DNA of 8,075 bases from an uncultured Clostridia bacterium (lineage in GTDB: Bacteria; Bacillota; Clostridia; Peptostreptococcales; Anaerovoracaceae), in contig CALLHZ010000014.1 in NCBI GenBank assembly GCA_938009115.1, forward strand, positions 1 to 8,075, given 5' to 3'. Below the pieces are notes generated by a model, which was given only the letters and a program-made list of their open reading frames with translations, was not told the DNA's origin and did not search any database. The translations under genes and the position numbers were made by a program. Positions 6,511 through 8,075 of this stretch are shown here, in pieces. Numbering within the stretch: position 1 is the stretch's first letter; every line of letters begins with the position of its first letter.

Positions 6511-6740
6511 AAGTCACAGCGTTGATGAAAACTGCGGCATTGCAATCTCTCCAGAGAACCGGTGGTCGGTGCGAACCGGTGGGTGCGTGTGCCTTTCCAT
6601 TTTCGGAGCTGCCTGCGAAGAGCAGGGGGGCTGCGCCCTGTACAGCGCGCAAGAGAGGTCGCTTTCACAAGCGGCAAGTTGGGTGGCAACGCGGAGTTTT
6701 CCGTCCCATATGAAACACATATGGTTCGGGAACTTTTTTT
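6511..6740 (+). ncRNA. T-box leader (tRNA-Ser responsive)
   Basis: This is a complete T-box riboswitch upstream of serS. Stem I can be folded by eye: base helix CAGC/GCTG (6517-6520 with 6608-6611), a kink-turn-like internal loop (GTTGAT opposite GGA), helix GAAAA/TTTTC (6527-6531 with 6600-6604), and then the specifier loop. TCC at 6596-6598, followed by A, is the best candidate serine specifier. The distal end has AGAGA (6553-6557) and the loop GGTCGGTGCGA within a 5-bp CCGG-containing hairpin. Further hairpins are CCTGC/GCAGG (6612-6626) and CGCTT/AAGCG (6660-6673). The T-box sequence GGGTGGCAACGCGG (6681-6694) carries TGGC at 6684-6687, complementary to the GCCA end of bacterial tRNA-Ser. 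The antiterminator pairs TGGG/CCCA and GCGG/CCGT (6680-6708). Uncharged tRNA-Ser should favour read-through into serS. Confidence 0.95.
6696..6740 (+). terminator. T-box regulated terminator
   Basis: The stem competes with the antiterminator for the bases at 6701-6708. CATATG (6707-6712) pairs with CATATG (6718-6723) around the loop AAACA. The stem continues with C6706-G6724, a 2-by-2 mismatch, and GTTTTCCG (6696-6703) pairing with CGGGAAC (6727-6733) with one bulge. Seven T's follow at 6734-6740. Confidence 0.88.
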
Positions 6741-6788
6741 ATTCCCCGGACCGCCGTTCGGACAAACAGAAAGCAAGGAGGAAAAGAA

Positions 6789-8075
6789 ATGCTGGATATC
6801 AAATTTGTACGGGCCAATCCGGAGATCGTCAAGGAGAACATCCGGAAAAAATTCCAGGAGGATAAGCTGATCCTGGTGGACGAAGTCCTGGCTATGGACG
6901 AAGAACTGCGGGCCGCCAAGACCCGGGGCGATGAGCTGCGGGCCAGTCGCAACACCCTGAGCCGGGAAATCGGCGGCCTGATGAAGGAAGGCCGGAAAGA
7001 AGAAGCAGAAGAAGTCAAGCAGAAAGTCAACCAGATGGCGGACGAGCTGACGGCCCTGGAAGAAAAGGAAGCCAGGCTGGACCAGGAAGTAATGAACCGC
7101 ATGATGGTGATCCCCCAGATCATCGACGATTCCGTGCCCATCGGCAGGGATGACAGCGAGAACGTGGAAGTGCAGCGCTATGGAGATCCCGTAGTACCTG
7201 CCTGGGACATCCCCTATCACATCGAGATCATGGAAGCCCTGGACGGCGTGGATCTGGAGAGCGCCCGCAAGACCAGCGGCAACGGGTTCTATTATCTGAA
7301 GGGCGACATCGCCCGGCTCCATTCCTCGATCCTGAGCTATGCCAGAGACTTCATGATCAACCGGGGATTTACCTACTATATTCCCCCTTTTATGATCCAC
7401 GGCGATGTGGTCCGGGGCGTCATGAGCTTCAAGGAAATGGAAAACATGATGTACAAGATCGAAAATGAAGACCTGTACCTGATCGGTACCAGCGAGCATT
7501 CCATGATCGGCAAGTTCATCGATTCCATCCTGACCAAGGAGGAGCTGCCCCAGGCCCTGACCAGCTATTCCCCCTGCTTCCGCAAGGAAGTGGGCGCTCA
7601 CGGCATTGAAGAGCGCGGCGTCTACAGGATCCACCAGTTTGAAAAGCAGGAAATGGTTGTGGTTTGCGAGCCCGAGGACAGCCCCAAATGGTTTGACGTG
7701 TTGTGGCAAAACACCGTCGATTTCTTCCGTTCTCTGGACATTCCCGTCCGGACGCTGGAATGCTGTTCCGGCGACCTGGCGGATCTGAAGGTGAAGAGCC
7801 TGGACGTGGAAGCCTGGTCGCCCCGTCAGCAGAAATACTTCGAGGTGGGCAGCTGCTCCAATCTGGGTGACGCCCAGGCCCGCAGACTGGGCATCCGGGT
7901 CCGGAACCCGGAAGGGAGCAACTACTTTGCCCATACCTTGAACAACACCGTGGTGGCGCCGCCCAGAATGCTCATCGCGTTTCTGGAGAACCACCTCCAG
8001 GCCGACGGTTCCATTCGGATCCCCAAGGCCCTCCAGCCCTACATGGGCGGGCAGACGGCGCTCACGCCGAAAAAG
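6789..8075 (+). CDS. serS: Seryl-tRNA synthetase (3' end beyond window)
   Basis: This class II synthetase charges tRNA-Ser with serine. The window holds 429 codons without a stop, about the usual bacterial length, so only a few codons should be missing. Residues 1-105 form the long antiparallel coiled-coil arm, rich in Lys/Glu, that grips the tRNA-Ser variable arm. The catalytic domain shows the motif 2 region F264-RKEVGAHG with RGVYRIHQFEK (276-286), the serine/ATP block F351-EVGSCSNLGDAQARR, and motif 3 at H382-TLNNTVVAPPRMLIAFLEN. The usual bacterial T-A-E-V-P-L is replaced by G233-TSEHSMIG, and motif 3 reads NNT/APPR rather than NGS/AVGR, closer from memory to archaeal-type SerRS. AAGGAGG (6775-6781) lies 7 nt before the ATG. 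Expression is controlled by the T-box leader directly upstream. Confidence 0.95.
   Translation, partial: MLDIKFVRANPEIVKENIRKKFQEDKLILVDEVLAMDEELRAAKTRGDELRASRNTLSREIGGLMKEGRKEEAEEVKQKVNQMADELTALEEKEARLDQEVMNRMMVIPQIIDDSVPIGRDDSENVEVQRYGDPVVPAWDIPYHIEIMEALDGVDLESARKTSGNGFYYLKGDIARLHSSILSYARDFMINRGFTYYIPPFMIHGDVVRGVMSFKEMENMMYKIENEDLYLIGTSEHSMIGKFIDSILTKEELPQALTSYSPCFRKEVGAHGIEERGVYRIHQFEKQEMVVVCEPEDSPKWFDVLWQNTVDFFRSLDIPVRTLECCSGDLADLKVKSLDVEAWSPRQQKYFEVGSCSNLGDAQARRLGIRVRNPEGSNYFAHTLNNTVVAPPRMLIAFLENHLQADGSIRIPKALQPYMGGQTALTPKK

Noticed and set aside
6607..6609. AGC as the T-box specifier codon
   Set aside because: In the best hand fold these bases belong to the kink-turn and base helix, whereas UCC at 6596-6598 followed by a purine lies in the specifier loop. 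AGC remains a fallback because it also encodes serine.
6381..7994. Upstream extension of the HD protein to a 727-residue form
   Set aside because: The extension runs antisense through the T-box leader and serS. The AGGAGG site and promoter directly before the ATG at 6380 define the real start.
1..8075. Mobile element, CRISPR array, tRNA gene or defence system
   Set aside because: I saw no transposase or integrase frame, no terminal or regularly spaced repeats, no tRNA-like sequence and no recognisable defence domain; the gene content is ordinary chromosomal.

Overview
The window looks like a chromosomal segment of a moderately G+C-rich Bacillota, most likely a clostridial-type anaerobe. This rests on a tRNA-responsive T-box leader in front of serS, strong AGGAGG-type ribosome binding sites, extended -10 promoters (TGnTATAAT) and a typical clostridial gene set. 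There is no sign of phage, transposon, CRISPR array or integration site. It reads as ordinary core and accessory metabolism rather than an island. The window cuts the genes at both ends.

Layout, left to right. At the left edge, on the minus strand, is the first 31 codons of a membrane-anchored sensor or signalling protein. It lies 33 bp downstream of a secernin-like C69 peptidase (129-1520, minus). Divergent from the peptidase is a small cupin-fold protein (1627-1944, plus). It converges, 16 bp apart, on a TRZ/ATZ-type amidohydrolase (1961-3454, minus) that lacks the usual HxH metal motif. Divergent from the amidohydrolase is a small DUF1294 membrane protein (3559-3849, plus). Next comes a two-gene unit: a flavodoxin-fold FMN reductase with a CX2CX2CX5C cluster (3956-4576), then an AI-2E-family permease (4580-5740) only 3 bp later. 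A perfectly palindromic, probably bidirectional terminator (5758-5783) separates that unit from a convergent HD-domain hydrolase (5811-6380, minus).

The right end is the best-defined regulatory region. The HD hydrolase and serS are transcribed divergently from promoters whose -35 boxes are the two arms of one 8-bp perfect inverted repeat (6439-6465). The serS transcript then carries a complete T-box leader. Stem I has a candidate UCC serine specifier, the antiterminator bulge has UGGC complementary to the GCCA end of tRNA-Ser, and a competing terminator ends in seven T's. When uncharged tRNA-Ser accumulates, the leader should read through into seryl-tRNA synthetase (6789 to the window end). 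That synthetase has active-site motifs closer, from memory, to archaeal-type SerRS than to the E. coli form.

Apart from serS and its leader, the genes share no obvious pathway. Two are amide- or peptide-bond hydrolases of unknown substrate, one is a redox flavoprotein, one a permease and one a probable phosphohydrolase. I found no convincing new multi-gene system. The items most worth a second look are the symmetric divergent promoter, the T-box variant, the SerRS subtype and the amidohydrolase with altered metal ligands.
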